Origin: Arachnopeziza araneosa
Lineage: Eukaryota > Ascomycota > Leotiomycetes > Helotiales > Arachnopezizaceae
Length of the DNA: 64,000 nt
Direction of reading: 5' to 3'
Assembly: GCA_003988855.1 (NCBI GenBank)
Contig: QYAI01000012.1
Location: 1 to 64,000, forward strand
Part shown: one piece after another, positions 30,464-42,637 of the stretch
How the letters are laid out: every line of letters starts with the position of its first letter
Position numbering within the stretch: position 1 is the stretch's first letter
Made by a program: the position numbers and the translations under genes
The notes under the pieces: generated by a model
The model's database searches: none
Told to the model about the DNA's origin: nothing
Seen by the model: only the letters and a program-made list of their open reading frames with translations

Positions 30464-33400
30464 ATGTCTACTCTTCCTCCCACCGCTCCATCCCGTGGGC
30501 ATCGGGCTTCTCATCTCCGACAATTCAGTAATGGCGATTCTGGCGACAGTCGTCCCGACAGTGCAACTTCTGACGCGGAGACCGTTCAACATGATCCGTT
30601 ACCATTAAAACTCGCTTTCGAGCGAAGATGCATTCTCTGGGTGCACGATGAAGCCTTCTCAAAGGAAGACGTTGTGTTAAATCTGGACCTGTTTCCAGAT
30701 GTAAAGGCACATGACTTGATGGCCATCCTGCCATTGAAGGCGGAGTCTGGCCTTCGGGATTTCCCAGACAAAGCTTCTTCTAAAAGGGATCCAGAACTTT
30801 TTTCCAATGTCATGCAACGAGAACGAAGCAATTCCCAACCAAGAAGCCCAAGTCTTATCAGTCAGAGTGATCCACGGCAGAGTGTAGATATCCGAAACCG
30901 CTATGTTTTCCTCGCTCAAGGCATGTCCAACGAGATGAGAAGTAAACAGCCGAATTTCGAGATCTCAGTTGCTAGGCATGTTGCAGATGTTTTCGGCCTG
31001 AAGCCTCGTTCAAATATCCTTGTTACTAGTGTATGACTCCTTAAAAATCATCCAAATCTTCTACTAATGAGAACCTGATAGGTGGATACTGCTGCAAGCT
31101 CAGCATCTCATGTCGAGCTGTCCTTTAAGGACGAGTATCTTGCGAGGTCTGACATGTGGAGATTAGCTCTCAGCGAACTTGTCGACAAGACAATTTATGT
31201 AGGGCAGAAGATTGTTTTCATGGGGTCTATAAAGGCTCAAATAACTGCAGCTTATGTGGCTGGTCGAAAGGTTCAGTCAGCTTTCTTCTCCACCGAGACA
31301 AAACCAGTGTTCCGAAGTGGATCTGCTCGTTATATTTTATTTGTTCAGATGTCACGAGAGATGTGGGATTTTGATTCAGAAGGTTCTGGCGAAATAATGT
31401 TTAACAAAGTGGTAAACGGGTTTCTCCCAGCCCTTTTCAAAAAGTGGGCAACTCAGCAGGTGAAACATCTCGTCAGTATTGTTCTCTTCACAAGGGTTGA
31501 ATATGATACTGGAATCACATCAGGATTGGCAACAGATGCGCATGATAGTGCATATCACACGGGGATCCAAAGCGATGATAACAAGAGACCATACAAAGAT
31601 TTCTACCGAGTTGTTGTCAGTGAGATGCGAAGCGGCGAGTGGACCAAGATTCTCTACCAACTCAAACTTGAATTCAAGTTCTTTCGGCGAGATATATCCA
31701 TGCATCGAATTGAAATCGCCACTTCAGCTGGAATGGCCGTGCCTTTAACATCCAACCAGAGAGGAGCTTTGGGTACGCGAATTGAAGCAGAACCTTCTCT
31801 TGCAATGCATGGAAATGTCTTAGAAGCGATTAATCTAGCTGCTTCTCAGTTTGCGTTTGACTATATCGACCGAGATCTAATACGCACCGGAATCTCGATT
31901 GTTGTCATCACTCCTTCCCCAGGTCTATTCGAAGTTGATTACGAAAGTTTAAGGATAACAACAGAAACACTTATTGGGAATGGAATTGGGATAGATTTAG
32001 TCTGCCTCCCAAAAATGCCGTTGCATTCTGTGCCTTTGTTTCGTTATCGAAATCCGCAGTATAGCTCCTTCCTGGAAGCTTTGCACTTGAGGTCTTTCCG
32101 CAGCCAAGATAGCACCCCACGTCAACATGCTGGCGTTTTTGGCAGCAGCTTTTCGTCTTTGAGCGAGTCCTTATCGCCGACCAAATCATTGCAGTCTGAA
32201 TTTGCGTCACGGGCACCTGGCTTTTCAGCTACAAATCCTCCCGAACAGTGGTCCTACGCAATACCTCATTGGCTAGATGTCTCTTTTTGGACTGGAGCTT
32301 CACAGAGCGGCACTCTTGCTAGAATTTCACAAGAAACGGAGGGTAAATTTTTGAGAAGGACCCGCGACAACCGGAAGAATGCATTTGCTGTGAGATGCAA
32401 AATGTATGAGATGGAAATGGCAAGTGTAATGGAGAATTCTATGACGGAGATTATGATCATGCCGTTGCAACATGAGTCTCTGTTCCCCTCTATAGCAAAT
32501 GCTCTGCGAGAGGTTGTGAAACAAGCGCCTCTAGAATCTCCACGCGCCATCTCGCGAGGGAAGATGTACATGGGCCTTTCTGAATTCGTTAGCGGCCCTT
32601 CAAAGTTTGTCTCGGAGAAGAATATTTTGCAACTAGATAGGCATATATTCCAGGCGCTGGACGCGTTTGACCTCTTCAAGGCAGAAGTTTCTGAGGAGAG
32701 CAAAGATTCACGACAGAAAGATGATATCAAAAGTTACCTGAAATCTAGCAGTGATGAGGCAATACGAAAGCTTCTTGCCGAAGATCCGAAAGTATTTGGC
32801 ACATCATTTAAATATGATGCCGGGATTCAAAAAGACGCAGGCTTCTTTCCCAAACCTGGCAAAAACAAGCATGAACCGACTGAAGCCGAGAAAATGTCGA
32901 CGCGTACTAGAAAAGAGTCACTGACGAGCAGTCTACCTCCGACTTCACGCTCCTCTCCTAGCAAAGCACCCAAACTTGGACGTCAGATCAGCCTAGGAAA
33001 ATATGGCTTCGGCATTGCAGCTCCAAAGGCGGCTACAGCAGAAATTCAAACAGAAAATGCCAGTGCTGCAAAGCCAGTATCAACAACTTCTAGAGTAATA
33101 GACTCAAGAACTCCCACAGGCGGTGTGACAAACCACTTTTTACAAGGTACGACTTCGCAAGCGTCAGAGCGACCTTCATCTTCTCAGAGTGACATGCCAA
33201 GCATAAATTCTGGCGTGACAATTGGGGAGTCGAGGAGTTACCTCGATACGTGGGAAATGGAAAAGTCGGCTTCCTTTCGACCCATGACTGTGAAAAGCGC
33301 TCTGCAGTCTATGGATTCAAAAAATCAGTTCAGGTCGAGATCAGTCCTTGGCTCACTGTATGAGAACCCTGATAGATCAAGAGATAGCGAACCCACAAAT

Positions 33401-36229
33401 AATCTTGCTTCTTCGCGGCTCGATGATAATCAACGATTATACAACACCAAACTACTGGCCGGATCAGTTCCCGAGCTCCCAGCAACATTGTCCCCGACAA
33501 CGGCTCTCTCTCCATGGCTCAGCGTATTGAATCCTTCAAATCCGTCTGTGGGTGATATCATGGGGCCTAGCCAGTATCGTCGCTGGCAGCATGTTTTCCC
33601 AAAACCTTTGCTCACCAAGACAATGAAATGGAAATCGCTTTGCTCTCCAGCTGCAGTGCCACTGACAACCGAATTCTTTCCGACCAAGCAACAACTGGAT
33701 ACGGAGTATCAGCAAAAGCCCTACAATATTTCTCAAAATGTAGATGAGGATTTGCACGAGAAGCCGAGGACTAGAGAAGACTTCCTTAGGGAATTGATCG
33801 GCCTGCGCCTATCTCAGGGATTCCAAGTAGTGGTTGGGCCCGCTGTCGCTGAAGCTTTTGGGCAGAAGTCTTTGAAAATTGCTACTGTGTTTGATTGTGA
33901 TGGAGTTGCAGAAGGCGGGGCAAGCATATTCATGTCAATGGGGAATATCATTCACCAGCTTTCTTGTGTCAACGATACGGAAGTTGAAGTCAATACATTC
34001 GTCCGCAAACCTACCGCTTCAAACCATTCGAGTCCAGGATTAACAGGGCCATCCTTATACAACCCTGCCATTCAAACAACACTTGCGATTCAATATCAAT
34101 CCCGTCAGGTTATTCTTGGAAAACCTAAAGATGAGTACAACTGGAATTATGTGGATGCTTTTATTGCCGGGTTTGATGAAGAGATGTCAGACCACCTACG
34201 GTTTTGGAGAGCCCGTTTTGTCCTTATTCCAGTAGAACGGCCTTCGCAATCTCAGCGGCACCAAGGAGAGGATAATGAAGAAGAGACACGTCTTGAAGGA
34301 ATTAAGAAGCTGACACAATTATGGCAACGCCATAGAGTGCTGACGACATCTGAGAAGCGCTTTCAGAATGCTGCCTTCCGCAAAACAAGAGATCTTAACC
34401 CACTTGACATCGTTTATAAAACCGAAGACCCGTCTGTCGTAGTAACAGCAGAACTAGAAATATTGCCTTTGCTCGAAACTGGAGAATCGGGTCCTCGAAA
34501 AGGACAGTTGTTTCAAACTGAACGGTTTCAAAAATCCAAACTTGACATTTTAGCTCTTGCAGAAGCAATGCAAGCACCAGCAGAAAAGGGTGGCGTCCGC
34601 GTGCAAAACCGGAGATGGCATTTTAGACTCCATTATAATTGTTTTATAGGCTCAGACATGACGACTTGGTTGGTAGAGAATTTCGAAGACATTGAGACTC
34701 GAGAAGAAGCTGTTGACTTTGGCAACAAACTCATGGCGAAAGATGAAATGAAGCCCAGAGAAAAGGATTCCGGTAGAGATTCTGTGAAGGAGAAGGAAAG
34801 GGACATCGGACTATTCGTTCATGTTGAGAAACGGCATCCATTTAGAGATGGCCAATTCTTCTATCAAATCATAGGCGAGTTCGGAAAGCAGCGGCCAGAT
34901 ACCAGAGGTGGTTGGTTTGCCTCGAAGCGGAGAGATACTTCGGTTCCCTCGACACCCCTATCCGAAAGCATGATGAGAGACTCTCCCAGAGTTGAGCAAT
35001 CAGGAGCAAATTCTGTTTATGGAGAGAAATCGTCAGATGGGACGGCAACACCGACAACAACATCTGGAGGTAAAAAACCAAGAGTAGCCCTCAGCAAGGT
35101 TATGAAGTATGATGTGGATCACCGTAAACGCTCCTATCGTCCAGAGAGAATCAATCTTCATTACGATCGTCTGCATAACCCGGATAATTGCTACCATATC
35201 CGCATTGATTGGCTTGGTGTGACAGCAAAATTGATTGAAGATGCAATAGAATCCTGGGCGACGACAGCGGAGCGTCATGGTCTTCGGCTAGTCGAAGCAC
35301 CTATTGGAGAAGTATCTACTATAAGTTCTGTTCACCCCTTTCGAAGTCCATATGAGGTTGAGCTGGCAGTTCAACCACCAGATCAGCAACCAAAAATCAC
35401 GTACTTCGATGCCAATTCTTTCGCACCACAAACACAAACAAACCTAGCGAGTCGCCATTATTATCAAAAGGCCATCATGAAGAAGTTCAATTTCGTGTTG
35501 GATATCGAAGCTGCCAAAAATTTTCCGAGCAATGTTGACGTAACTTATTCCTGGGGCCAGCCAGACTTCAAATATTCCCAGTATATTCACCGATCTGGCG
35601 TAGTTCTAGCTCAGATAACTGATGAAGGTGGTTTCTTGCTTTTGGCAAACCGACTCTATAATAATAGGACAATGGCAGCTAGAGATCACGACCGGTATTC
35701 AAAACTCAATCACTCGGAAAGGAACAGCCGTGGAGGAATCAACGCTCATGGCTATGGCATTGGACAAGATACCACACCTCTCAATTCCCCGGTTCTTCGC
35801 CCAATAATGGACGATATCACCTCTCCAAAATTGCGAGCAACTTCTGACTCGATAACTCCTGACGTCAGCGGATCTAGATTTCTCACTGCTGTCACACCTG
35901 AGATGATTAAGGATGAGTTTGTAGAGTTCTGCAGGGATAAATATCTGCTGGAGGCGTTCTATAAAGAGACGTTAGAGAAAACCGTAGTACCAAGTGCTAC
36001 ACCTCCGATCCTCAAGAGTACCTATATCGGTAATACACTTGATTCCAATATTCCGGCGTTGGGATTGCCTCCTGGAATCTTAACTAGAGATTTGAGTCCT
36101 AGCTCAATGAGGCTTAGCAGTGGATTTCCAAACTACTCGTCGCCTTTGCTTAGAAGACATAGTGGAGCTGGTATCAATCTCGGAGACAACTTTACGAAAG
36201 AGAACTCCAGAGATAATATCGCTGATTGA
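30464..36229 (+). CDS. iml1: Iml1, GATOR1/SEACIT GAP subunit (DEPDC5)
   Basis: Catalytic subunit of the SEACIT/GATOR1 complex on the vacuolar membrane, a GAP for Gtr1 (RagA/B) that shuts off TORC1 when amino acids run low. Exons 30464-31030 and 31082-36229, with a 51-nt intron, give 1,904 residues. Evidence: the N-terminal block (SKEDVVLNLDLFPDVKAHDL, NRYVFLAQGM, VADVFGLKPRSNILV), the central MSREMWDFDSEGSGEIMFNK segment, the SABA-like domain with ITPSPGLFEVDY and GIGIDLVCLPK, and a DEP domain at about 1,355-1,450 (RWHFRLHYNCFIGSDMTTWL, HPFRDGQFFYQI). The C-terminal domain includes NPDNCYHIRIDWLGVTAKL and VDVTYSWGQPDFKY. Length and order fit fungal Iml1. The next gene, an FNIP/Lst4 homologue, controls the partner GTPase. 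Confidence 0.95.
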
Positions 36230-38464
36230 TTTTAATTTGCTTGTAGGATTACAGAACGTTCTTGACGAGTCACTTTGTATATTGTTTTGGATCTGTATGA
36301 TAGTATGATAAGCGGTAAATATAGGGAAAGTCTTGAATGTAATTTCTGAATAATGTGGGATATTGAGGAGAAATTTTGCATCTTGGCGTGACATATTGAT
36401 GCTGCAGACAATACAATTGCAATAGAGATAAAGGACACATCTTCTAAGTATTTTAAACCGAGCGAGCGAGGCTAATAAAGTTGTGACTGAATGGTCAATA
36501 ACACTGTGAGGAACTATCAAGAAGATAGAGATGTAAAACCCAAGAAAGAGGGCACTGCATAGCGTAAACTGGTTACTTTTTTACTTTTGAACCATTCACT
36601 GCTGTCTTTCCACACCTAATATTTTCTTCGTTTCTCGGAGGAGGAGAGAGTCTGATCATCACTGTTGCATTAAGTGCCATATTTCTAGGTACACGATGAG
36701 AAAGGATGAAAAGGCACGAGGTTCCATGCTGCGCTTCCAGGAAGTAATCTGGAATTTCGACGGAACGGTTTCTAGACGGCTAGCGCCAATGGGGGATTTC
36801 TGAGACGCTTAGTCCAGTAGAGAAAGTGGTGTCAATTTGGATGGAGATGGGAGAATGCGTCAAGTAGTCACATCAAATATTGAAAATGAGACTGCTGAGG
36901 CACAGGGGTGTTACTCATTTTATTGATATTTTATGATGTTAAGTTCCTCGCAATCAAATAGCGAACTCGGCTGATATGACGACCGCCAAGGAAATGATCC
37001 AAAGTCTTTTGCATGATTTTGGCTTCCTTTTTCATCTAGCTGAGTAATAGATTGTTGTATCAAGACGAGTTCTGTAGGCAGATTCTCGGTTCAATAGGTT
37101 CAACGGGATCTGATTAAAGAGAGTAAAGCGTCAGCACTAAACTCGCGAGTCACCTTCGTGCATATCTGGGCAAACGAAGTTGCAGCCATGTCATTAGAGC
37201 TGTATAGCTCATAGATTTATCAAGGTACATTGAAGGATTGGAGGTAATACTGTATGACCAGTCCCAGAGATAAGAGTCAAGGACTCAATAAACGCTCATT
37301 TCGTCGTCTCACTCGATGCTCACTCGTGAGCGTAATACCACGTCGTCACAGATTTGTGGCACATTAATGTGTAATTGTAATCAACTCACAGACCCGAGAC
37401 CATCCGCAAAACTGCCGGGCCAGCCTACTCTGCTGGTACTTGCCACCAAGGTAACATGAAGTTATTGCCGTAAGGCGTTATGCTGGAACCGGAGTCACAG
37501 GTGTTTATTTTCGACGGGCAACTTTAGACTGACCGAATAAAGCAATCCAGGCTAGGAACTTGAAGCGAGAGTCAATAGTTTCCTACCAACGCAGTGGCTA
37601 GTCAAGACAGGCTCTGGTTCAATCAGCACAGCTGAGCACCATTCCATCCTAAGTCAACTTGTGGTGCTTGAAGATGCCTGGTGACAAGAATATCTTTGTA
37701 CTGTACTGCCTGGCCGACTTGATAGGTGGTGACCCAGCTGATTTGAAGCAATCAATAGTCGGGATGTAGTTTGGCTTGGCCAACACGATCCAGCCCGTAT
37801 TAAGATCCAAGATCTATATGTGCTTAGATCCCTGAACCTAGGGACTGAGGCTGACAGAGCGATGTGACTCAGTCAACTACATTTGCAGACATTTCTCGGA
37901 GTTGGGAAGAACACGAAGAGCAGAGAAGGGGGAGAAAAGTACCAGAAAGGCTGCAGATGGAAATGACATAACGAGGTGGTATCGATATTGACAAGCCAAC
38001 GTCACTTTTCCTCAGGGAGGGAGCACAACTGAAGATCGGAGTTGAGGTTCATGGTCGTCGGCAAAACTCTGTGGACCGACCAATTGGAAGCGGTGGAAAG
38101 GCTGAGCAGCCGACGTTCACCGCTTGTCCACATCACCTCACCTTCGCGCCCAAGTCGCATTTCCGACACCAAAACCTCCTCCACCACCACCACCACCACC
38201 GCTGCAAAATCCCCCGCGACCACCATCCTTTTCCCGCAGACTCTTCTCCCGCTCTTCAGACCAAAAAGTCCAACGCTTCCCGATCCTGCCATTTTCCTTC
38301 CTCCGTCCATCCTTACACGATCAAACGCGAACGCGAAATTCATACTGGCTCTCCTCTCTTTGTCGCGACAATGGCCATATCGGGAGCAGACGTTCGGCTG
38401 CTCCACTGTTAGTTTCTTCACTGATCCAAGATAGTGGCTGAGGAGAAGGACTCGCTCTTCCAAG
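36230..38464. promoter_or_regulatory. 2.2-kb gene-free spacer before FNIP/Lst4
   Basis: No open frame above 60 codons between about 36,520 and 38,000, and no RNA gene recognised. It contains a TGACTCA site at 37865-37871 (the Gcn4/CpcA consensus), a perfect 6+2+6 inverted repeat GCTCAC-TC-GTGAGC near 37318-37331, and a C-rich leader from 38,020. That leader has a (CCA) run at 38181-38200 and overlapping upstream ORFs (ATGs at 38042, 38071, 38124). The spacer is much longer than its neighbours; most of it is probably the promoter and long leader of the FNIP gene. Confidence 0.4.
38181..38200. repeat. (CCA)n microsatellite in the FNIP leader
   Basis: An uninterrupted 20-base CCA run in the C-rich leader, inside overlapping upstream ORFs. 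Confidence 0.85.
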
Positions 38465-41400
38465 ATGTCTCTGCTCGGGAGACTGTTCTCTGGGAGTGAT
38501 TCAGGTTCGGCCTCTCAGACACCTCGAAACGCTATCGACTCCAGCGTCGAGGATCAATTCACATACAATCTACTCTTTCCGGACGCCGCAGCCCTGTGTC
38601 ATAATGATCAGGTCTTTCCCCTTTCCTCGGGAACCATTCTTACTCCTGCTGCGAGCAACAACTTCGATGTCAACACCGACATTGATATTGAAGTCCGCGA
38701 TGTTCGAGTAATCATCATGCAGGAGGCCACTCCTCTCTCTGGGTCGGCATACCTGCTCTATGACAGCCACACCCCGCCAGCTCCACCGCCACCAGCGGAC
38801 AAGCAAGCAGCAAGTACCGGGTCCGCATTCCAGTCACGCTCGGAAGGACGACGCTCCATCAGTTCTCCCCGGAAATCGAGCATCGGACAGAGTTCGAGAC
38901 CTGTTGTGATACAACAAGATACCCCTACGGCTCCACGAACCTTTGGAGCATTTGCCCGCCCTCAACATAGTAAACAACTAAGCTATACAGAGACCGAAGC
39001 TCAGCGCTCGGCCAGAGAATATCGGGAGGAAGTTACGACGCTGTCAAACTGTATATTCGGAAATTCCGATGTTCTCGCGCACAAAGGCACCGGAACGAAA
39101 GTTCACATTCTTCCGTCTGAGTCGAGAACGATTTTCACTTCTCCTTCATCTGTTGGAGACGGAAATGGGTCTTTGGGGAGGTCGAGCATTCGAAGTAGTA
39201 AACTCTCACACTCGTTCACTTCAGACACTGTTTATGGCCCAACATTAAATGGATTCTCCAGTCCAACCTCATCTGCAAGAACAATCGAGAAGAAGAAGGT
39301 CTTGATCACTCGTATGTTTCCGGTACCTCTGCCAAATATGGAAATGGAAGACACGGCACAAAATTCTACACCCATTCAATCTTCCTCAATGGCTAGTTAT
39401 CCTTTTCCGAAGGTGGAGGACGATAGCTTTCAGGCTGAGAAGAAGAAAGTGAAGCCGAAACAGAAAAGAACACCAATGTACGCTGTTGGACTAATTATCC
39501 ACTTGCCAATATCACCCATTGCTCCACCGCCAACATCAAGATCAAGTTTTCGTAGTCCAGCCTCCTATACTGAGCAAGAATCTTACACATCTTCGTTCAA
39601 TTCTGCACGAAGATCTGGCTGGACAATGCTAGGAACTGGGTTTGGTGTGGAGTCTATGGACTCGTCACTTTCGAGCGACATCGACGATCGAATTGAAAGC
39701 ATCACACAGCACTGGGACATCATCATGCGTACTTTATCTCACCTGCAATCTGTAGCCACGGCGTCGTTGTTACCTCTTCTTAAACAGGCAGATGTCAACT
39801 CACCTGATCCCAGGAGAGAAAGCATGCATAAGCGTGCTGGTTCTTCGAGTGTATCTATATCAGGGAAAAGGGTTGCAGAAGATATTAAACCTTTCAAAGT
39901 CCCAAAGACGAATGCCAAAATGGTTCAGCTCTCATCGAATTGTCTAATGCAAGTTCAGGTAATCATAAAGGAGGTGGATTGGTCTCGGCAACGTATTGTT
40001 AGTGGCATGAAAACACGTCAAGTTGTCACTGGCCAAGGGCGATGGGGAATTTGGCGCGAAGAGGCAAGATTGGTTGGTAAATGGGCAGGTAGTAAGGACG
40101 AAGGATTCTTCTTTTTTAACCTTTTGACCGCCTTCCTCGGTAATCATACAGAGTGGCTCCAAGCCCTTGGACCATCCTGGTACCGTCGCCGACGATATCA
40201 GCAGCAGAGGGCAAGTAGAGATGAAGATATCTCTCTACCTGCGCGAACCATTATCCTTTCAGATAACAAACTTATGGCAAGAAAGCTAGTTTTTTTGTTA
40301 TCGGCTTTCCTTCCCGCAAGCACTGTGGTGACTTCAAGCCGAATACATCGCCCTAGTACGTCAATGTCCTTTGGAGCATATTCTCAATCTCCTCCAAATT
40401 ACGCAGTTCCCATACTTCGCGAGGAGTCTTTGCGTCGCAAGATAAATAAGCGTTCAGGTATGGCAAAATCAGGTCATTCTCGCACCCCAAGTTTCCCAAG
40501 TCAAGCCTCTCAAGGTTCCGGTCATCACTTCGGCCCGGAGATTCATCATGATCGCCGTGCTTCGGATGCAGCATCTCTGAAGACTGCCAACCTTCCAATC
40601 CCTGGGAGCACCATCAACACTCGAAAGAGTAGTGCGGCAACCACGTCGACGGTCACGCCGGTCACTACAATGCCTCATTTCTCCACGAGACGTCAAATAA
40701 GAGGTACTGGGCCTGCACCACGCCCTGGAAGTAGTGGCAGTCTTGCAACTGATGATTTACTGAGGTCATTAAAACGTGGTGATAGCTCTGGTCAGTATAG
40801 TAGCAATAGTGCTGGGAGTCAAAGTCAAAACTCGCGCTGGGGAAGCATGATTAGTGGGTTCTGGGGTAACTCCAAAAGACGAGAGTCAACCTCTTCAACA
40901 AGCATAGGGCCGCTCTCGGTTGAAGGTCTTGATATTCACAATTCACAGCTACACGAGGAACCGCTCAGCCCAGGTAACAAGTTAACAAAGATGGTAGAAG
41001 AAGCGAACTCTTTGATTAAAACCAAGGAACAAGCGGAGCGTGCAGCGAGAAAATCTGATGGAAGCGCCGACACAGCCAAACCTGAGGACACCTTGGTTGA
41101 AGGTGTATCTGAACAGATAGTTCGAGTATCGGAGAGGGTACTGGACCCTTCTGGCGCGTTCGAGTCTCCTGTGAAAACTTCGATTAATGAGATCGACGGT
41201 GTTATCGACATAGATGTTCCATTACCGGACTACCTCGCCTTTGAGAGCGCTGTCAGCTCTCCCTCGAGTAGCGGCTATCTTTCAACGCCTGGATTCGGCA
41301 ACGGGATGGAAGGATTTGAGCATTTCTCGCGGTCTGGTCCGGATTTCGATACGAAGCTGAATGTGGGTGGATGGCTCCACCACTACAACCCCGACTTTGC

Positions 41401-42085
41401 TCTACAAGCTGTTACAGCTCGAGAAAAGCTCTTGGAGGAAGTCAAAGCTTCAATGCGAGCTGAACCTACGCCATCCTTCGTATTCACCCCACAAGCAGAT
41501 ATGGGACGTGGTAAATGGGTTGATATCAGCAGCGCCATCGTTGCCGATACTACCAATTTTTCAATCAAACATATTTTATATCAGCGATTCATCAAACCGA
41601 AAGATGTCGACCAACCTCTCTCTGAGATACAATACTCTCTAGACTCACGATACGGCAATGTGTACTCGGCAGCAAATCTTACCCCGGCCCCTGACGTTTT
41701 CGACACTGAAGCTGAAGATCGTTTTGTTGAGGAGGCAATAATCTCAATGGATGAAACTCTGATCGAGGCAGTCGAGCGGATCATCGCGCGGTCAGGTCAG
41801 GGCTCCAAAACACCATCCGCATGCTCTTCGCGCTCTACGTCACGAAAGGGCAAGAACCGGGACAGATCAAACTCGGATAGCAAACGGCATGGCTTAGAGG
41901 ACTATAAACTAGAGGTTCCGAGGAATGAGTGCAAGCGGATGGTATTGACGGCGCTCGAAGAGATTGTAAGAGAGGTTGCCGATAGCAGGAAAGAACGGGG
42001 TGATGTGGCAGAAGAAAGAGAACGTGAGAGCTTTTTACGGGAAGGAGTGAGAAACTGGTTGACTAATATTGAGACGATGGATTGA
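38465..42085 (+). CDS. lst4: Folliculin-interacting protein (FNIP/Lst4)
   Basis: A 1,206-residue single-exon protein. In yeast and animals Lst4/FNIP pairs with Lst7/folliculin as a GAP toward Gtr2 (RagC/D), activating TORC1 on amino-acid refeeding. The FNIP N-terminal longin region is visible: QFTYNLLFPDAAALCHNDQVFPLSS, quoted in part, then DIDIEVRDVRVIIMQEA. Next come TTLSNCIFGNSDVLAHKGTGTKVHIL (in part) with the FNIP block KKVLITRMFPVP and the MYAVGLIIHLP strand at about 338. The middle domain (DDRIESITQHWDIIMRTL; QVIIKEVDWSRQR; FFNLLTAFLGNHTEWLQALG; ARTIILSDNKLMARKLVFLL) and the C-terminal block (GGWLHHYNPDFALQAV; CKRMVLTALEEIVREV) are also present. Long Ser-rich linkers offer many phosphosites. 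Domain order fits DENN-module FNIPs. Confidence 0.9.
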   Translation: MSLLGRLFSGSDSGSASQTPRNAIDSSVEDQFTYNLLFPDAAALCHNDQVFPLSSGTILTPAASNNFDVNTDIDIEVRDVRVIIMQEATPLSGSAYLLYDSHTPPAPPPPADKQAASTGSAFQSRSEGRRSISSPRKSSIGQSSRPVVIQQDTPTAPRTFGAFARPQHSKQLSYTETEAQRSAREYREEVTTLSNCIFGNSDVLAHKGTGTKVHILPSESRTIFTSPSSVGDGNGSLGRSSIRSSKLSHSFTSDTVYGPTLNGFSSPTSSARTIEKKKVLITRMFPVPLPNMEMEDTAQNSTPIQSSSMASYPFPKVEDDSFQAEKKKVKPKQKRTPMYAVGLIIHLPISPIAPPPTSRSSFRSPASYTEQESYTSSFNSARRSGWTMLGTGFGVESMDSSLSSDIDDRIESITQHWDIIMRTLSHLQSVATASLLPLLKQADVNSPDPRRESMHKRAGSSSVSISGKRVAEDIKPFKVPKTNAKMVQLSSNCLMQVQVIIKEVDWSRQRIVSGMKTRQVVTGQGRWGIWREEARLVGKWAGSKDEGFFFFNLLTAFLGNHTEWLQALGPSWYRRRRYQQQRASRDEDISLPARTIILSDNKLMARKLVFLLSAFLPASTVVTSSRIHRPSTSMSFGAYSQSPPNYAVPILREESLRRKINKRSGMAKSGHSRTPSFPSQASQGSGHHFGPEIHHDRRASDAASLKTANLPIPGSTINTRKSSAATTSTVTPVTTMPHFSTRRQIRGTGPAPRPGSSGSLATDDLLRSLKRGDSSGQYSSNSAGSQSQNSRWGSMISGFWGNSKRRESTSSTSIGPLSVEGLDIHNSQLHEEPLSPGNKLTKMVEEANSLIKTKEQAERAARKSDGSADTAKPEDTLVEGVSEQIVRVSERVLDPSGAFESPVKTSINEIDGVIDIDVPLPDYLAFESAVSSPSSSGYLSTPGFGNGMEGFEHFSRSGPDFDTKLNVGGWLHHYNPDFALQAVTAREKLLEEVKASMRAEPTPSFVFTPQADMGRGKWVDISSAIVADTTNFSIKHILYQRFIKPKDVDQPLSEIQYSLDSRYGNVYSAANLTPAPDVFDTEAEDRFVEEAIISMDETLIEAVERIIARSGQGSKTPSACSSRSTSRKGKNRDRSNSDSKRHGLEDYKLEVPRNECKRMVLTALEEIVREVADSRKERGDVAEERERESFLREGVRNWLTNIETMD

Positions 42086-42637
42086 AAATCCAGCCGTCTA
42101 ATGCACAGCCTTGGTTCTCAGGTTGGGGACTGGCGGATGGATCGGAACTTCACGAGAGGCGCTTTCCTTTTTTCTGTAATACAATGTGCACTAACGGCCG
42201 ACTTCAAGAGAGATACCCATTTGTTAAGAGTTGCTATAGTTAGATCTGCTTCCCTGGGGTGCGTTTACCAAGGTGCTTCAAGATGCATTGGTGCGAAGGC
42301 GTGTGGGCGTTGATGTGTGAATCTGGACTGATTTGGCGTTTGTTAGGGCTGGGGGCGTTGCTGGAGCATCATAGGATGATTGAATGGGTAGAAGGGACGT
42401 TAATGGAACATAGATAATGCCTTGGAATTCACGCTGTTGCTCCACTAAGCGTTTTAAGTGTCTCGCTCTATACAATCTCAATTCTCATCATGGCGGTCGT
42501 TTGAAGTTCCAAGTGGACAATGACAGATTCATTATATACATTTGTACTTGTCCCAGTAGTTCTGACGCAAGTGTGTTGACAAAGCACGAGACATCATATA
42601 CCCATATCATACAATCTCCTCTCCGCTCTATGCCCAA
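42086..42637. other. Convergent 3' spacer, FNIP/CsbD-like
   Basis: The 3' regions of both genes. Open frames of up to 78 codons are unrecognised; no RNA gene is seen. Confidence 0.35.

Noticed and set aside
38042..38434. 130-codon ORF as a separate gene
   Set aside because: All three plus frames are open because the sequence is C-rich; better seen as leader with upstream ORFs.
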